A stretch of 62,862 bases of DNA from CAYXUG01 sp964468655 (GCA_964468655.1 CAYXUG010000004.1:1-62862), one strand, 5' to 3'; shown: positions 34,153 to 44,466, counted from the stretch's first letter. Notes: generated by a model from the sequence alone, not told the origin. Numbers and translations: made by a program.

Positions 34153-36396
34153 TTACTTCAGAAGCAGCATCTTTTTACTGCTGGAGTGATCATGTGTGCT
34201 TACTTTATAGATATAAACACCACTTGACACAGGACTGCCCAAATTGTTCATCCCATCCCACACGAGATTATGGGTACCGGCATTCAATTCGCTGTTTACC
34301 AGAGTTGTAACTTCTTCACCCAACAGATTGTAAATAGTAAGGTTTACATTATTCTTTTCTGGAAGAACAAAAGAAATGTTGGTTACAGGGTTAAACGGAT
34401 TGGGATAGTTCTGACTTAGAACAAGAGATGTTGGCATCTCATTGTCCACTGGGTCTGCACTCATATCAATAATATCACCAGACACACCGTAATATGATAC
34501 CATAGCACCTTCGACAGCACTAACACCATCTAGCCAGTTAGAACCATCTATTTCATACCCAGGATCATAATTAAGGACAAGTGAATCTCCTAAGAAAGCC
34601 CACAAATCACCAGAAATACCATTGCCTTCCACAGGTATCATCCTTGATATAGCACTTTGATCACCAGCGATACAGTAATTTATATCAGCATAGTATTCAT
34701 CAATTCCCATATAGTCGTAGGCAAATTCTCCTGCTACCACATCATCAGAAAGTGCACCGCAGGATGTATTCCAACCATAGACACAGGTGCCAAGCCATTC
34801 ATCACCTGCAATGATCAGATTTTTATTACCCATATCAAGCCAATCAGCTAAACTAGCATCATCAATACAGAAATAGGGTCCGCCACCTTCTACGTCAACG
34901 ACTGTGGTATAATTTGCCCATAACTCCGCTGTACCGCCTCCATAGCTCCAGACATCGTATGTGAAAGTTGTGTCTGCTACACCGGCAAAATAGTAATAAT
35001 CAACCCAGTTGCCGAACAATGAATTATTGATAAATAACGTGGGTTGAGAGGCTTGAAAGTGCGTATAGGTTACAGCTGCAGTTACAGTTGTATTTACAGG
35101 GTCACCCACATCACTTGCTGAAAAATAGTATGACACCTGAGTTCCTGCTGGTTGACCGGGAATAGTTGCACCCCAAGTACCGTCTTCAGATGTACCAGCG
35201 GTCATGGTCATAGCAATCTCAGTCCACACACTATCTGGGGTATAAAACAAGGAAACAGATTCAACCCCAGCATCCCCGCCACCCGGATTATCATCTGTAA
35301 TATCGGCTTCTACCGGACGGGCATCTGTTGACAGCGTTGTTGCCAAAACTGTGAAGTCAGAGAAATTCGGACCTCTATCACCTGTCAATTCAACGGCCAA
35401 GGGAGTATCTATTACCCAATGCCGGATATGCCAGCCAGTTTCACCGGATGTTCCATCGCACGCAGTACTATAAAATTTACTGAACACCCAAGGGTCTACA
35501 ATTCCTTCACCTTCACAATAATAAAAACCCGTATATTCAACCAATGTGCCCTGGTTCTCTATAAGAATTCCAACCCATTCACCTTGCAAAAAAATTGGTT
35601 CATTACCAAAATCTGCTGTAGCAATCCAGTTGTCTGGTCCTGCAGGATTTGTTGAAGGCGCTAAAGTTGCATGGAGAAAGTCAAGCTCAGGCCAAGCTTT
35701 TTCCATTAAAGGATCTTGAGCCATAGGTATAGCAGCTGCAGCTGCGCATGTACCAGCATCGGAATACCACGCATCACCGGCAATATCGGCTGTCGCATGA
35801 TCAGAACCATCCCAAGCATACCCCAGCCAGCCAGTACCATCTACATTGCCCGTGCTGTAAGCATTACCATCAGATCCATTGGGATAATTAAGTTTCCAGA
35901 TGGATACTTCCAACAGGTCATCATCACCACCAGCCCATTCAAATACAGGTACATTCACACCTTTAATGGTACCATCAGCAGGCATCTGATACTTTATTAA
36001 ATGATAGTCCCCAGGTGTAAATACAAATTGACCAGCGCTTTCTGCACAGTAACTCATGGTATCTGCAGTAGACCTGCTTGTACCAAAATCATTCCTGCGG
36101 GTGCCAGAGGAGATGATCACATCTGATTCAATGATTGAGCTTTTGTTGGATATTTGAGATTTATTGGTGCTTGAATTTTCATTTAATAGCGACTTATTCG
36201 GTAGATAATCCAATCCACCACCACTGTAATTTGAACTCAATAAATCACCACCGCCAGTCACACCCATCCAATCAAGGGTATTCGGAAGAGGACCTAGAGA
36301 ACTTACTCCAATCCAATAATAGCCAGTAGCATGGTCAGGATACATATCAGGCAAAGAAGTATTCAAACTCAAAGCATCAAATCCAAAAAATGCTGT
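34153..36396 (-). CDS. Large exported protein with C-terminal type IX-like sorting domain, 5' end lost in gap
   Basis: The frame is open from the gap edge (the codons before a TTG at 36372 are also sense), so the N terminus and signal peptide lie in the missing sequence. The visible ~747 residues are acidic and beta-rich: a region with FVFTPGDYHLIKYQMPADG, an Ig-like stretch (AGVESVSLFYTPDSVW...YYFSASD), and a region with LIIAGDEWLGTCVYGW that may be a flavodoxin-like fold. The last ~80 residues are the sorting domain (QNYPNPFNPVTNISFVL...SSKKMLLLK). It is surface-directed; function unknown. Confidence 0.8.
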   Translation of the reverse strand, partial: TAFFGFDALSLNTSLPDMYPDHATGYYWIGVSSLGPLPNTLDWMGVTGGGDLLSSNYSGGGLDYLPNKSLLNENSSTNKSQISNKSSIIESDVIISSGTRRNDFGTSRSTADTMSYCAESAGQFVFTPGDYHLIKYQMPADGTIKGVNVPVFEWAGGDDDLLEVSIWKLNYPNGSDGNAYSTGNVDGTGWLGYAWDGSDHATADIAGDAWYSDAGTCAAAAAIPMAQDPLMEKAWPELDFLHATLAPSTNPAGPDNWIATADFGNEPIFLQGEWVGILIENQGTLVEYTGFYYCEGEGIVDPWVFSKFYSTACDGTSGETGWHIRHWVIDTPLAVELTGDRGPNFSDFTVLATTLSTDARPVEADITDDNPGGGDAGVESVSLFYTPDSVWTEIAMTMTAGTSEDGTWGATIPGQPAGTQVSYYFSASDVGDPVNTTVTAAVTYTHFQASQPTLFINNSLFGNWVDYYYFAGVADTTFTYDVWSYGGGTAELWANYTTVVDVEGGGPYFCIDDASLADWLDMGNKNLIIAGDEWLGTCVYGWNTSCGALSDDVVAGEFAYDYMGIDEYYADINYCIAGDQSAISRMIPVEGNGISGDLWAFLGDSLVLNYDPGYEIDGSNWLDGVSAVEGAMVSYYGVSGDIIDMSADPVDNEMPTSLVLSQNYPNPFNPVTNISFVLPEKNNVNLTIYNLLGEEVTTLVNSELNAGTHNLVWDGMNNLGSPVSSGVYIYKVSTHDHSSSKKMLLLK

Positions 36397-36496
36397 NNNN
36401 NNNNNNNNNNNNNNNNNNNNNNNNNNNNNNNNNNNNNNNNNNNNNNNNNNNNNNNNNNNNNNNNNNNNNNNNNNNNNNNNNNNNNNNNNNNNNNNN
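36397..36496. other. Assembly gap of 100 N
   Basis: Exactly 100 N separate the PorV-like gene's 3' end from the cargo gene's 5' end. Exactly 100 N usually marks a join of unknown length, so gene adjacency across it is scaffold-level only. The missing sequence must contain the PorV-like C terminus and the cargo's signal peptide. Confidence 0.97.
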
Positions 36497-37550
36497 CTGC
36501 ATACCGATAGGCATAGTCAACCATCAGATTTGTATTTGTAAAACTCTTTGTATTTATGCCAAAACCAAAGGAAGGTCCCCAAATAAATTCATCTGTTCGC
36601 GATTCCCATGTTTCATCATCTTCCTCATCCCCGGAACCTTCGATAGAATCCAAGCCATAAGGTTCGGGGTCATAAGCCAGGCAAAATCCTCCTCGAACAA
36701 ACAAAATATTCATCAATTCCAGTTCACCACCAAAGCGATATTCATCAAAAGAAAAGTTGTTATTAAGAAACGAAGCTGCAAGATTGAGTTTTCCCATACC
36801 CAAATCAATCGGACCATACGCAACCCCAAGCTCAAGGGTTGTTGGCATTTCAAAGCCCTGAAGCTTCACCCGGCGGGGCTCGCTTGATGCCCCTGGCTCT
36901 GCATCTTCGGGTGGATAATGGCCTTCCAAATCCGCACCATCAAAAATCATATTCAGACCGAGATTTCTGAGAGAAACTCCAATCTTAATACCTGGATTTT
37001 GTAAATAATATTGTACTCCTGCATCAACAACAAAGCCTGTTGCGTTTTCTCTCATTATTCCTTCGTAAACGAGCTTCAGGTTTGTTCCAAAAAATATTCT
37101 GTCAGTCATTTTCCTTGAAAACAAAAACCCCAGTGTAATAAAGGTAGGAGAAAAATATTCCCCCGTACCATCTGTGAATTCTTCTGTAGTAACAGGAATA
37201 TCTCCAAAATTGAGTGACTGCAGAGTAAATCCAAAATGATTACGTCCAAATTTTGAAGCTACTCCTGCAAAGGTCAAATCAATATCTGCAATCCAGTTCC
37301 CAAATGAAAACATGGTCTGTCCCCTATCTTCCATAGCAGCTACGCCTGCAGGGTTCCATAAAGCAGCTTCAATTCCAGAGAGTCCAGCTACATAGCTCCC
37401 GGACATTGCAATCCCCCTGGACCCAAACGGGATAAGGAGTTCTTGGGCGCCTGCAGTACCACGCCTCCGCTTGCTCCCTGCTTTTATAGTATCTGATACA
37501 ACAATAATAACCAGCAATGAAATGATTAGTGTTCTTATCAATTTATGCAT
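36497..37550 (-). CDS. PorV/PorQ-like outer-membrane barrel protein (UPF0164-type), 3' end lost in gap
   Basis: About 351 residues are visible. After a signal peptide (MHKLIRTLIISLLVIIVVSDTIKA) comes the family signature AGAQELLIPFGSRGIAMSGSYVAGLSGIEAALWNPAGVA, then a repeated beta-barrel pattern (FGNWIADIDLTFAGVASKFG, FGFTLQSLNFGDIPVTTEE, KIGVSLRNLGLNM). The last visible piece TNLMVDYAYRYA is one strand short of the usual end. PorV-like proteins shuttle type IX cargo to the surface attachment complex. Of two ATGs, 37550 is nine bases from AAAGGA while 37556 is only three away, so I prefer 37550. Confidence 0.83.
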
Positions 37551-37573
37551 TAACATATGTCCTTTCTAAAAGT

Positions 37574-40500
37574 TTAATATACATCTAACCTTTCTTCCGG
37601 TAGCATAACGGCAAGCTTTAAAACTTTTTCTCCATAAGGAGTATCTATGTGGGCTATGTACATACCCGATGCTACCGGTACTCCTGCCTGATTGCGTAAA
37701 TCCCACCTAATCAAATTTCCCGAATCATTCTCAAACAAATTTTCCTGTTCAATCGTTTTTATCAAATCACCGGAAATAGTAAAAATTCTTACTTTATGTG
37801 CGCCAATTCCCAGATGTGTAAAAGTAATAAATCGATCCAGAGGATTCGTTTCTTCAACATTTCTCCCAAAATAGGGATTAGGAAATACATTAATTAATTT
37901 TAACTGTGCTTTTGGGTCTTGATTAGTCATTAATCCTGCAGTTGTGAATTGGAATACATCTTGTCCTGAGACAATTGGGTTAGTAAAATAAACCTCAAAC
38001 TCATCACCCGCTGCAATTAAAGTGCCTGTATTACTAAATGAAACAACCCATCCATTCCAATCATTCCCGATTGCAAAAGTTGTGTCCGGGTCATAATCAG
38101 TATAAATAGGTATTATCCTCGAATTATTAATTTTCCAGGCATAGACTGAATCACCATCTACAACAGATATAACCTCTGAAGAATCTATATAATCCCATTC
38201 ACTTTCTCCGCCCGTATAAATCAATATTCCTACATTTATCCTAGTTGAATCTTCCATTGACCACAATTCAAAAGGGACTGAATTTGATAAAACCCCACCG
38301 CTTAAACCCCAGACTGATGCATTTTGTCTCTCTTCAGTAAATACAAATTTCAAATCTTTCTGCAACAGGGCTACGGAGTCAGTACCGCCACCATAGTTCA
38401 TCCCTATGGGATTATTCGTCCAATAGCTCTCATCTCCGGCAAACAGCAGCGAAGTTGTATCCAGTCCATCGCCATCAACAGTTTGGCTATAGTCTTTTAC
38501 AGCCGCCGGAGGATCAAAGCTCGCATCCTCAAATGTAACAATGAATCCATCTGTTATATCTATGGATTCCTCGGGGAAAGCAGTTTTATCCTCAAATAAA
38601 GTATCTTCATCTGTTGTATTTACCAAATTCCAGTAATTAGTTTGATTTACCAAATCATAAGTAAAAAACAACTCATAATCATCATTGGTTAATTCGTATG
38701 GCTTCACAACCAATGGATACGTTTTCAAATCTGCGCTTCCTGAAATATGATTAACAACAATAGTATCACCATAAGTTGAACCCAAATCTGAGCCAAGCCC
38801 TGAACCCATGGGTATTGCCGTTACAGCTTGAAATGGGCTTTCAATAACTCTTTGGGCCGCCTCTGAATCATACACATAAGAAGTTACAGCAAAATAATAT
38901 TTTCGGTAGTTTATTAAATCCCGGCTTCGAATGATATCTTCAGTGATTTCTATATGGTGCTCTAATCCGGAATCAGATCCAAACTGGGATGGGACCTCAA
39001 TCAGCTCCCCCGTATCTTCATCCAGCACTAAATCCAGAATAATTTTTACATCATTAACAATATCATATGTGACCATTCTGTGCCAGGGCCCGTTAGGAGA
39101 TTCCCCCTGGTAAATGTTGTAACCTTCAAAAGAATAATCTGTACATGTATATTCTTCAACAGTTTCGCTGTCTTCCTCAAAAGATAAAACTATCTTTTGA
39201 TCAAGTTGATCAACAGATACGGTGGGAATAGCCGCTGAACAGACATCAAAATTTGCATCAAATGCTGCCTGAGCAAATTTATCAAAATATTTCAGTTTTG
39301 TTACCGATTTTGCCCAATTTGAACCTTGTGCCACTATAATACATCCAACAACTTCTTGAGTGTCTCCAGGGGCAAAATGAAAGGGGCCAGAAGTCATTAA
39401 GAACCGCTTATCTGCAGGCGTAGCATCGATCCATCCCGTTCCAGAAACCGGATCTCCAGCATGAACGAAATTTGTAGGCAGTCCAGTGGTTGGGTCAACA
39501 TACGGATCGCCCGTAGGGCCAACGAGCGCATTCATATAATTATATGCTTCCTGCGCTGTATTGGGGTCAACAAAGTCCGGGTCTCCATTTATGTATTTGA
39601 CAAAAGATGTCATAGGAAGCTGTCTATAATTTTCCAGCGTATCCAAATGATAACTTTCTAGCCTATTCCACTTCAATAGTACTGCCTGGTCACCTTCTGA
39701 TTCAACAACAGGTCCCTGGAAAAAATCAGACCCCGTTGCAGGGGCTTCTACGCCAAATTGTCCGTCTCCATCAGCATCATTATAGGTAAATCCTAAACTC
39801 AAGGTTGTATCACAAGCCACCAAATCATCATCCGCTTGCCCAACATCATCATCATGCCACATAGAGACAAAAACGCTATCTAGATCATCATTGCCGTCAT
39901 TAATCATAACATATCGAAGAAACCAGGTATCACCCAAAGCACCCGATTGATTGAAACCAAATAGTGAAGTTTGTATTTCCAAATTCATCGGCTCTGTCCC
40001 CCACAAAGGTATGTGGACAGAAGCATCAGCATCATTCATAACATACCAGTGGAATTGATCTCCTAATATATCAGGATAATCGCCATCTGCTATATTGTAC
40101 AGCCTATCATTATTTGCATCTACGTACGGCGCACCTAGATGCGCTGGCCAATTTATAAAATCGTCCGTTGGGAAGGCTACTTCAATAGTCTGCCTCGATG
40201 TTCCTATTGTTACAGGAATTTCAGTTTTCATTTGAGAAAAAGTCGCATAATTATTATTGAGAAACGCATCAACTTCAACACGGTGAATTTCATAGATGTG
40301 CCCATCTTCATAAGTGGTATCTATAGGGCCGGGCACAAATTCAACTGTATATTCAGCAGCAGCGGTTCGAATATCCTCTGGATCAGATTGCCATTCACTT
40401 TCTCCATGAGGTTTGATTTTACCCGCTGCAATCCATATACCAGATTGGAAAACAACAGCTTTTCCGCTTCCTTTCGGCCACTCGAGGCCGGAATTACCTG

Positions 40501-40696
40501 TGATATGGTAGGAAACATTATCACCATGATTCCCATGTATTGTGCTTATCTGGTTCCCATCCCAAAAGGTGTGTTCTACTTCAAAAGTTCTGAATAACGT
40601 TGAATTTAACAGCGCAGGATCCCGCGTGGTAGGCAATGCTCCATAAAGCAAAACCGTAGAAAACACAATTAACATAAAATAATAATTTTTCTTCAT
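37574..40696 (-). CDS. Very large exported protein with variant C-terminal sorting/FlgD-like domain
   Basis: The ATG at 40696 is preceded by AGGAG at seven bases; a TTG at 40717 is rejected. After a signal peptide (MKKNYYFMLIVFSTVLLYG) come ~900 residues of mixed beta structure. Recognisable parts include SGIWIAAGKIK near the start, acidic D-rich loops (NDADGDGQFG) and a fibronectin/Ig-like stretch (DYSFEGYNIYQGESPNGPW). The end has NVFPNPYFGRNVEE, HKVRIFTISGDLIKTIE, IRWDLRNQAGVPVASGMYIAHI, i.e. a FlgD-like Ig fold, but it ends LPEERLDVY rather than in a KK-x-LLK tail. It lies 32 bases after the TonB receptor and 23 before the PorV-like start. Confidence 0.75.
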   Translation of the reverse strand: MKKNYYFMLIVFSTVLLYGALPTTRDPALLNSTLFRTFEVEHTFWDGNQISTIHGNHGDNVSYHITGNSGLEWPKGSGKAVVFQSGIWIAAGKIKPHGESEWQSDPEDIRTAAAEYTVEFVPGPIDTTYEDGHIYEIHRVEVDAFLNNNYATFSQMKTEIPVTIGTSRQTIEVAFPTDDFINWPAHLGAPYVDANNDRLYNIADGDYPDILGDQFHWYVMNDADASVHIPLWGTEPMNLEIQTSLFGFNQSGALGDTWFLRYVMINDGNDDLDSVFVSMWHDDDVGQADDDLVACDTTLSLGFTYNDADGDGQFGVEAPATGSDFFQGPVVESEGDQAVLLKWNRLESYHLDTLENYRQLPMTSFVKYINGDPDFVDPNTAQEAYNYMNALVGPTGDPYVDPTTGLPTNFVHAGDPVSGTGWIDATPADKRFLMTSGPFHFAPGDTQEVVGCIIVAQGSNWAKSVTKLKYFDKFAQAAFDANFDVCSAAIPTVSVDQLDQKIVLSFEEDSETVEEYTCTDYSFEGYNIYQGESPNGPWHRMVTYDIVNDVKIILDLVLDEDTGELIEVPSQFGSDSGLEHHIEITEDIIRSRDLINYRKYYFAVTSYVYDSEAAQRVIESPFQAVTAIPMGSGLGSDLGSTYGDTIVVNHISGSADLKTYPLVVKPYELTNDDYELFFTYDLVNQTNYWNLVNTTDEDTLFEDKTAFPEESIDITDGFIVTFEDASFDPPAAVKDYSQTVDGDGLDTTSLLFAGDESYWTNNPIGMNYGGGTDSVALLQKDLKFVFTEERQNASVWGLSGGVLSNSVPFELWSMEDSTRINVGILIYTGGESEWDYIDSSEVISVVDGDSVYAWKINNSRIIPIYTDYDPDTTFAIGNDWNGWVVSFSNTGTLIAAGDEFEVYFTNPIVSGQDVFQFTTAGLMTNQDPKAQLKLINVFPNPYFGRNVEETNPLDRFITFTHLGIGAHKVRIFTISGDLIKTIEQENLFENDSGNLIRWDLRNQAGVPVASGMYIAHIDTPYGEKVLKLAVMLPEERLDVY

Positions 40697-40728
40697 CAAA
40701 TTTCTCCTATTAATCAATTAATTCTTTT

Positions 40729-43700
40729 TTACAAATTTAAGCGCAAACCAAATCTTATCTGTCTAGGCTTTCCATAGTTACTTGGCTCTCCAACATGAGC
40801 TTCATAGATTTTATTTCCAAATTCCGGACCACCAACAGCAACATTATTTAACCAATTTTGACCCGCAGTTGTTGTAAGGTGCCCATCAGTGTAAGGAAGT
40901 CCCGTAGAGTTATACACTGATCGGGTATTTTGCCTGTCTAACACATTCTCTATCCATAAAAATGCATTTAAACTCGTTGGCCCCAATTTAAATGATTTAT
41001 CAATTTTCATATCAAGCTGAAATGTCCGCGGCATGGTGCCCGAATTAAGAGCAGCAGTAGGGTTATAACTTAATGAGCCACCAAAAATCTCACTTCTCGG
41101 CTCTGAGGGCGTATATCTCAGGCCACTTCCAAATTGAAATAATACATTTACCCCAAAATTATTGAAAACTCCTCTTCCATCGCCTGTTCTGTAATCGAAT
41201 GTAACATTACCTGTATGACGTTGATCATATTCCGTTGGTGAAACATATGTGGGGAAATTTCCTCCAAGCCATGCAATTGTGTATTGTCTTGTTGAGTTAG
41301 ATCCTGTCCCACCTGCATACTGTAATGTATAATTTGCAGAAACCCTATAATTGTTCAAACGCCTGGTATTAAAAGATAAACTTAGCCCCTTTACTGTACC
41401 ATAATCCCCGTTTACATACAGTGCATATCCAGTCGGTTTTGCTTCTATATTCCTGATTTGAACATATCCGTCTGTTTGTTTATAAAATATCGTTGCATCA
41501 ATGCTGATATCAGGGGAAAGCAATTGTTTAAAACCAATTTCATAAGAGGTTGTTTTGACCGGCTCCAATGCAGGATTCTGAGATATTGTGAAATTCCCCT
41601 GTTCAAGATTGGAAAGGAATCGAGTATAACTCAAAAACATTCTGTTCATTTCTGGCTGTTGCATATACTTACCATACTGAACATGAAAAACTGTCCTATC
41701 CGTTACAGGAAAAGCCATGCCGATTCTGGGGCTAAACTGTTTATGAATTTTTGAAGGGACCATATGGGGCAATCCAACTGAGTCTCCCTCTGTCGGTACG
41801 GAAGATGTATATTCAAATGGATCTATTTCACCATCAAAATCTTCATCTACCCAATATACTGTTTGAGCAAGAGTGCCAGCATCTGTAATTACAATATTTT
41901 CATTTCCTCCTGTCAAAGGGTTAAATGGCGTATTGTTTGGATCTATATAATCATATCTCAAGCCCAAGGTCATAATTAAATCATTCAATTCAAACTTGTC
42001 TTGGATAAATAATGCACTCATAACAGGCTTCCTTGCCTTATCATTGCCGCTGTTAACTTCTTTTTGACCTGTTATATCATATCCAATATTTTCTGCATAG
42101 GATGCTTTAAATCCCTGGAACAATAGATCCTGATAATAATCCTGATAATCTATCTGGCCGTCACCATTGACATCGGTTCCATCCCAGGTATCATTTAATT
42201 CTTGTAAGTAATCCAGTATACCATCCGGGGGCAGGTCTATCCATGTTTCACCGAGATCCCACGTACCATTCCCTGTGTCAAAATATTCTTCACCAATATC
42301 CCATACTCCATTTGTATCCAGATCAACCCATTCCTCCCCTTCATCCCACTGACCATTTGGGTTCTCATCCGTAAAAAGCTCATCACTATCCCATAGACCG
42401 TTGTAGCCCCGAATAATATCATTGTTTAATGCATCCCACCGGTAAGTATCCTGATCAGGTCCATAAGGTTTGTTATTATTGAAATATGCAGCTAATGATG
42501 TTGGCCTTGCCATTCGGTAGTACCTGACTGTGTTATCCCGATATTCAAATCCTGATTTTATTTCATGATCTCCTAATTGCCAGGTCAATGCGCCCTTATA
42601 GGTTAAATGTTCTGTGCTTTCTTTTTCATAGTTTGTATAAGAATATCCAGCTTGATTAAAACTAGACCATTCTACATCTGTAGTTGGCCGAACACCAGTT
42701 TGAACATAAAGTGGGTTTACCCAGGCAGTATCATACATAAGTTCATGGAAAACATATTGAGTATCTGCATACATCCAGTAGTCACTTTGATGCTCTGTGC
42801 TGTCTACTCTTAAAAATGTTAATGATGTATCGGGCATATAATCAAATAAAATCTCATTCCCCTCAGAATCTTCAAAGACCCAATCGCGGTCCCAGTAATA
42901 CCAGACAGGATTAGATATATCTTCTTTTTTGCCTGTTTGAACAAACGGAACTGTAAAATCTGAAACAGTTTTATCTTCAAATACAATATTCCCATGACTT
43001 TCTGAAAATACAGGATCATGAGTCAAATAATTATCAGAAAATTTACTTATCTGAAATGTGAAAAACATTTTTTCAATTGTCGGTATATTACCACGTAACC
43101 GGGCGTACAAGGTAGATGTCTGATTAGATGAAACACGATATCTTCTCTTTAGTGAACCAGTTGTTCCAACTGAGTTTTCAGTGCTAGCCGTGTTATAAAA
43201 ATCAAATAGAGACCTGTCAATAAAATAATGTGATCGTTCATGATCATTATAACTGCCACCAAGTTTTAAATTCCAGGATAGTCCTACCAAAGATTTTAAA
43301 TCAACTGATACATTCCCACTTAGGGTAAGACGTTTGGTCCAATTGTCATATTTGGGCCCGTATCTAAATTCAATATCTTCGGGATCAATATTTAAATAGT
43401 CATATTTATCGAAGACCCCATTACCATTTGTATCAGTAAAGTCCTCTCCTATATCATAAAATGTGTTTCCATTTGAATCCACAAATGGCTCCCCATTATC
43501 AGGTAATCCATTTGCCGGATTTATTGGACCAACATACACTGGAAAATAACTGTTCGTTGGGTCTGCATCTGACATTTCCAAGGATTCCAGAGCTCCATGG
43601 AATTTTAGAAAGTTGGCTATAGGTATAGGCCCGCTTGCAGTGCCGGAAAACAGATTATATCCATAAGAAAATGCTAACGGTTTTTCAACAGAGGGATCTG

Positions 43701-44454
43701 AGGGCAAGAATCCATCAGTAATAGCTTCGCTTGAGAATTCTATTTTATCACCTCCAGTTTTTGTTGTAATATTAACAATACCCGAAGTAGCATCGCCATA
43801 CTCAGCACCAAACCCTCCAATCTGCATCGCAACCTCTTCCAATGCCATATTCGGAACTTCTCCAGCCCGAGAAAGATCATACGGACTGTTGACATAAACA
43901 CCATCAATATAATAGGCCGTTTCATCCCTTCTACCGCCACGGACATGTAAATCTTCATCATCATCTACAACCACACCTGTCTGTAATGCAGCAATGTTAT
44001 TATATCCTCTGACAGGCATATTTTGTATCTGTTCACCACGGACTACCCGCACTTCATTGGTGGCCGATCTTTCAAATAAGGGTTTCTCCGCCACAATCGT
44101 TACTTCCTGTCCTTCTTCAACCTGAGCAATCGCTTTAAAATCGAGTTTGGTGGTTAAATCAGTTACTACCCTGACATTACTTGTTGTTAATTTTGCATAA
44201 CCATAATATTTAACAGAAACTTCATAAATCCCGGGAGGAACCTGCAAAATATCATATTCGCCATCATCATCTGTGGCCGCACCCAAATATGTCCCCACAA
44301 TGGTAACATCCGCCCCAATAAGAGGTTTATTATTGGCACCATCCACAACAGTCCCGGATATTTTCCCGGTATCTCCTCCAAAAAGAATCCCACTTGTAAT
44401 GAAAATGAGTGAAAATACCAGAACGGCTGAGTTGTAAATTTTCATTTTAAACAT
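40729..44454 (-). CDS. TonB-dependent receptor with N-terminal carboxypeptidase-regulatory domain and Asp-rich inserts
   Basis: The ATG at 44454 lies seven bases after AGGAG (44462-44466), so the 24-base upstream extension is rejected. Signal peptide, then a CarboxypepD_reg-like domain (GKISGTVVDGANNKPLIGADVTIVG), a plug domain (NMPVRGYNNIAALQTGVV, LHVRGGRRDETAYYIDGVY, FGAEYGDATSGIVNITTK) and a ~1,000-residue barrel ending QIRFGLRLNL. Two stretches of D-x-N-G-x-G-x-[FW]-D repeats are inserted in barrel loops. It probably imports a bulky substrate with its operon partners (exported protein at 37574, PorV-like protein). The substrate is unknown. Confidence 0.9.
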   Translation of the reverse strand: MFKMKIYNSAVLVFSLIFITSGILFGGDTGKISGTVVDGANNKPLIGADVTIVGTYLGAATDDDGEYDILQVPPGIYEVSVKYYGYAKLTTSNVRVVTDLTTKLDFKAIAQVEEGQEVTIVAEKPLFERSATNEVRVVRGEQIQNMPVRGYNNIAALQTGVVVDDDEDLHVRGGRRDETAYYIDGVYVNSPYDLSRAGEVPNMALEEVAMQIGGFGAEYGDATSGIVNITTKTGGDKIEFSSEAITDGFLPSDPSVEKPLAFSYGYNLFSGTASGPIPIANFLKFHGALESLEMSDADPTNSYFPVYVGPINPANGLPDNGEPFVDSNGNTFYDIGEDFTDTNGNGVFDKYDYLNIDPEDIEFRYGPKYDNWTKRLTLSGNVSVDLKSLVGLSWNLKLGGSYNDHERSHYFIDRSLFDFYNTASTENSVGTTGSLKRRYRVSSNQTSTLYARLRGNIPTIEKMFFTFQISKFSDNYLTHDPVFSESHGNIVFEDKTVSDFTVPFVQTGKKEDISNPVWYYWDRDWVFEDSEGNEILFDYMPDTSLTFLRVDSTEHQSDYWMYADTQYVFHELMYDTAWVNPLYVQTGVRPTTDVEWSSFNQAGYSYTNYEKESTEHLTYKGALTWQLGDHEIKSGFEYRDNTVRYYRMARPTSLAAYFNNNKPYGPDQDTYRWDALNNDIIRGYNGLWDSDELFTDENPNGQWDEGEEWVDLDTNGVWDIGEEYFDTGNGTWDLGETWIDLPPDGILDYLQELNDTWDGTDVNGDGQIDYQDYYQDLLFQGFKASYAENIGYDITGQKEVNSGNDKARKPVMSALFIQDKFELNDLIMTLGLRYDYIDPNNTPFNPLTGGNENIVITDAGTLAQTVYWVDEDFDGEIDPFEYTSSVPTEGDSVGLPHMVPSKIHKQFSPRIGMAFPVTDRTVFHVQYGKYMQQPEMNRMFLSYTRFLSNLEQGNFTISQNPALEPVKTTSYEIGFKQLLSPDISIDATIFYKQTDGYVQIRNIEAKPTGYALYVNGDYGTVKGLSLSFNTRRLNNYRVSANYTLQYAGGTGSNSTRQYTIAWLGGNFPTYVSPTEYDQRHTGNVTFDYRTGDGRGVFNNFGVNVLFQFGSGLRYTPSEPRSEIFGGSLSYNPTAALNSGTMPRTFQLDMKIDKSFKLGPTSLNAFLWIENVLDRQNTRSVYNSTGLPYTDGHLTTTAGQNWLNNVAVGGPEFGNKIYEAHVGEPSNYGKPRQIRFGLRLNL
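42134..42400 (-). repeat. Asp/Gly-rich calcium-loop-like repeats inside the TonB receptor
   Basis: About five imperfect copies of a unit with the form W-D-x-G-E-x-[WFY]-x-D-x-[DN]-x-N-G, for example GQWDEGEEWVDLDTNGVWD and GTWDLGETWIDL, followed by DVNGDGQIDYQDY, which looks like a dockerin/EF-hand loop. The repeat encodes a likely surface loop that binds divalent ions. Confidence 0.6.
43378..43503 (-). repeat. First Asp-rich calcium-loop-like repeat block inside the TonB receptor
   Basis: Encodes DSNGNTFYDIGEDFTDTNGNG-type units (two copies of D-[ST]-N-G-N-x-x-[FY]-D) at receptor residues ~318-359. The spacing of acidic residues resembles calcium-binding loops. It appears to be an earlier loop insertion of the same repeat type found at 42134-42400. 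Confidence 0.55.
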
Positions 44455-44461
44455 GCTTAAT

Positions 44462-44466
44462 CTCCT
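44462..44466 (-). promoter_or_regulatory. Shine-Dalgarno AGGAG deciding the TonB receptor start
   Basis: On the minus strand AGGAG lies seven bases upstream of the ATG at 44454. It sits inside the longer open frame that begins at 44478, and so argues against that longer start. Confidence 0.7.

Noticed and set aside
36390..36887. Plus-strand frame that crosses the N gap
   Set aside because: It depends on translating N as unknown residues and is antisense to the PorV-like gene.
40139..40597. 152-codon plus-strand open frame within the 1,040-residue exported protein gene
   Set aside because: Cysteine- and isoleucine-rich low-plausibility translation, antisense to an evident secreted protein.
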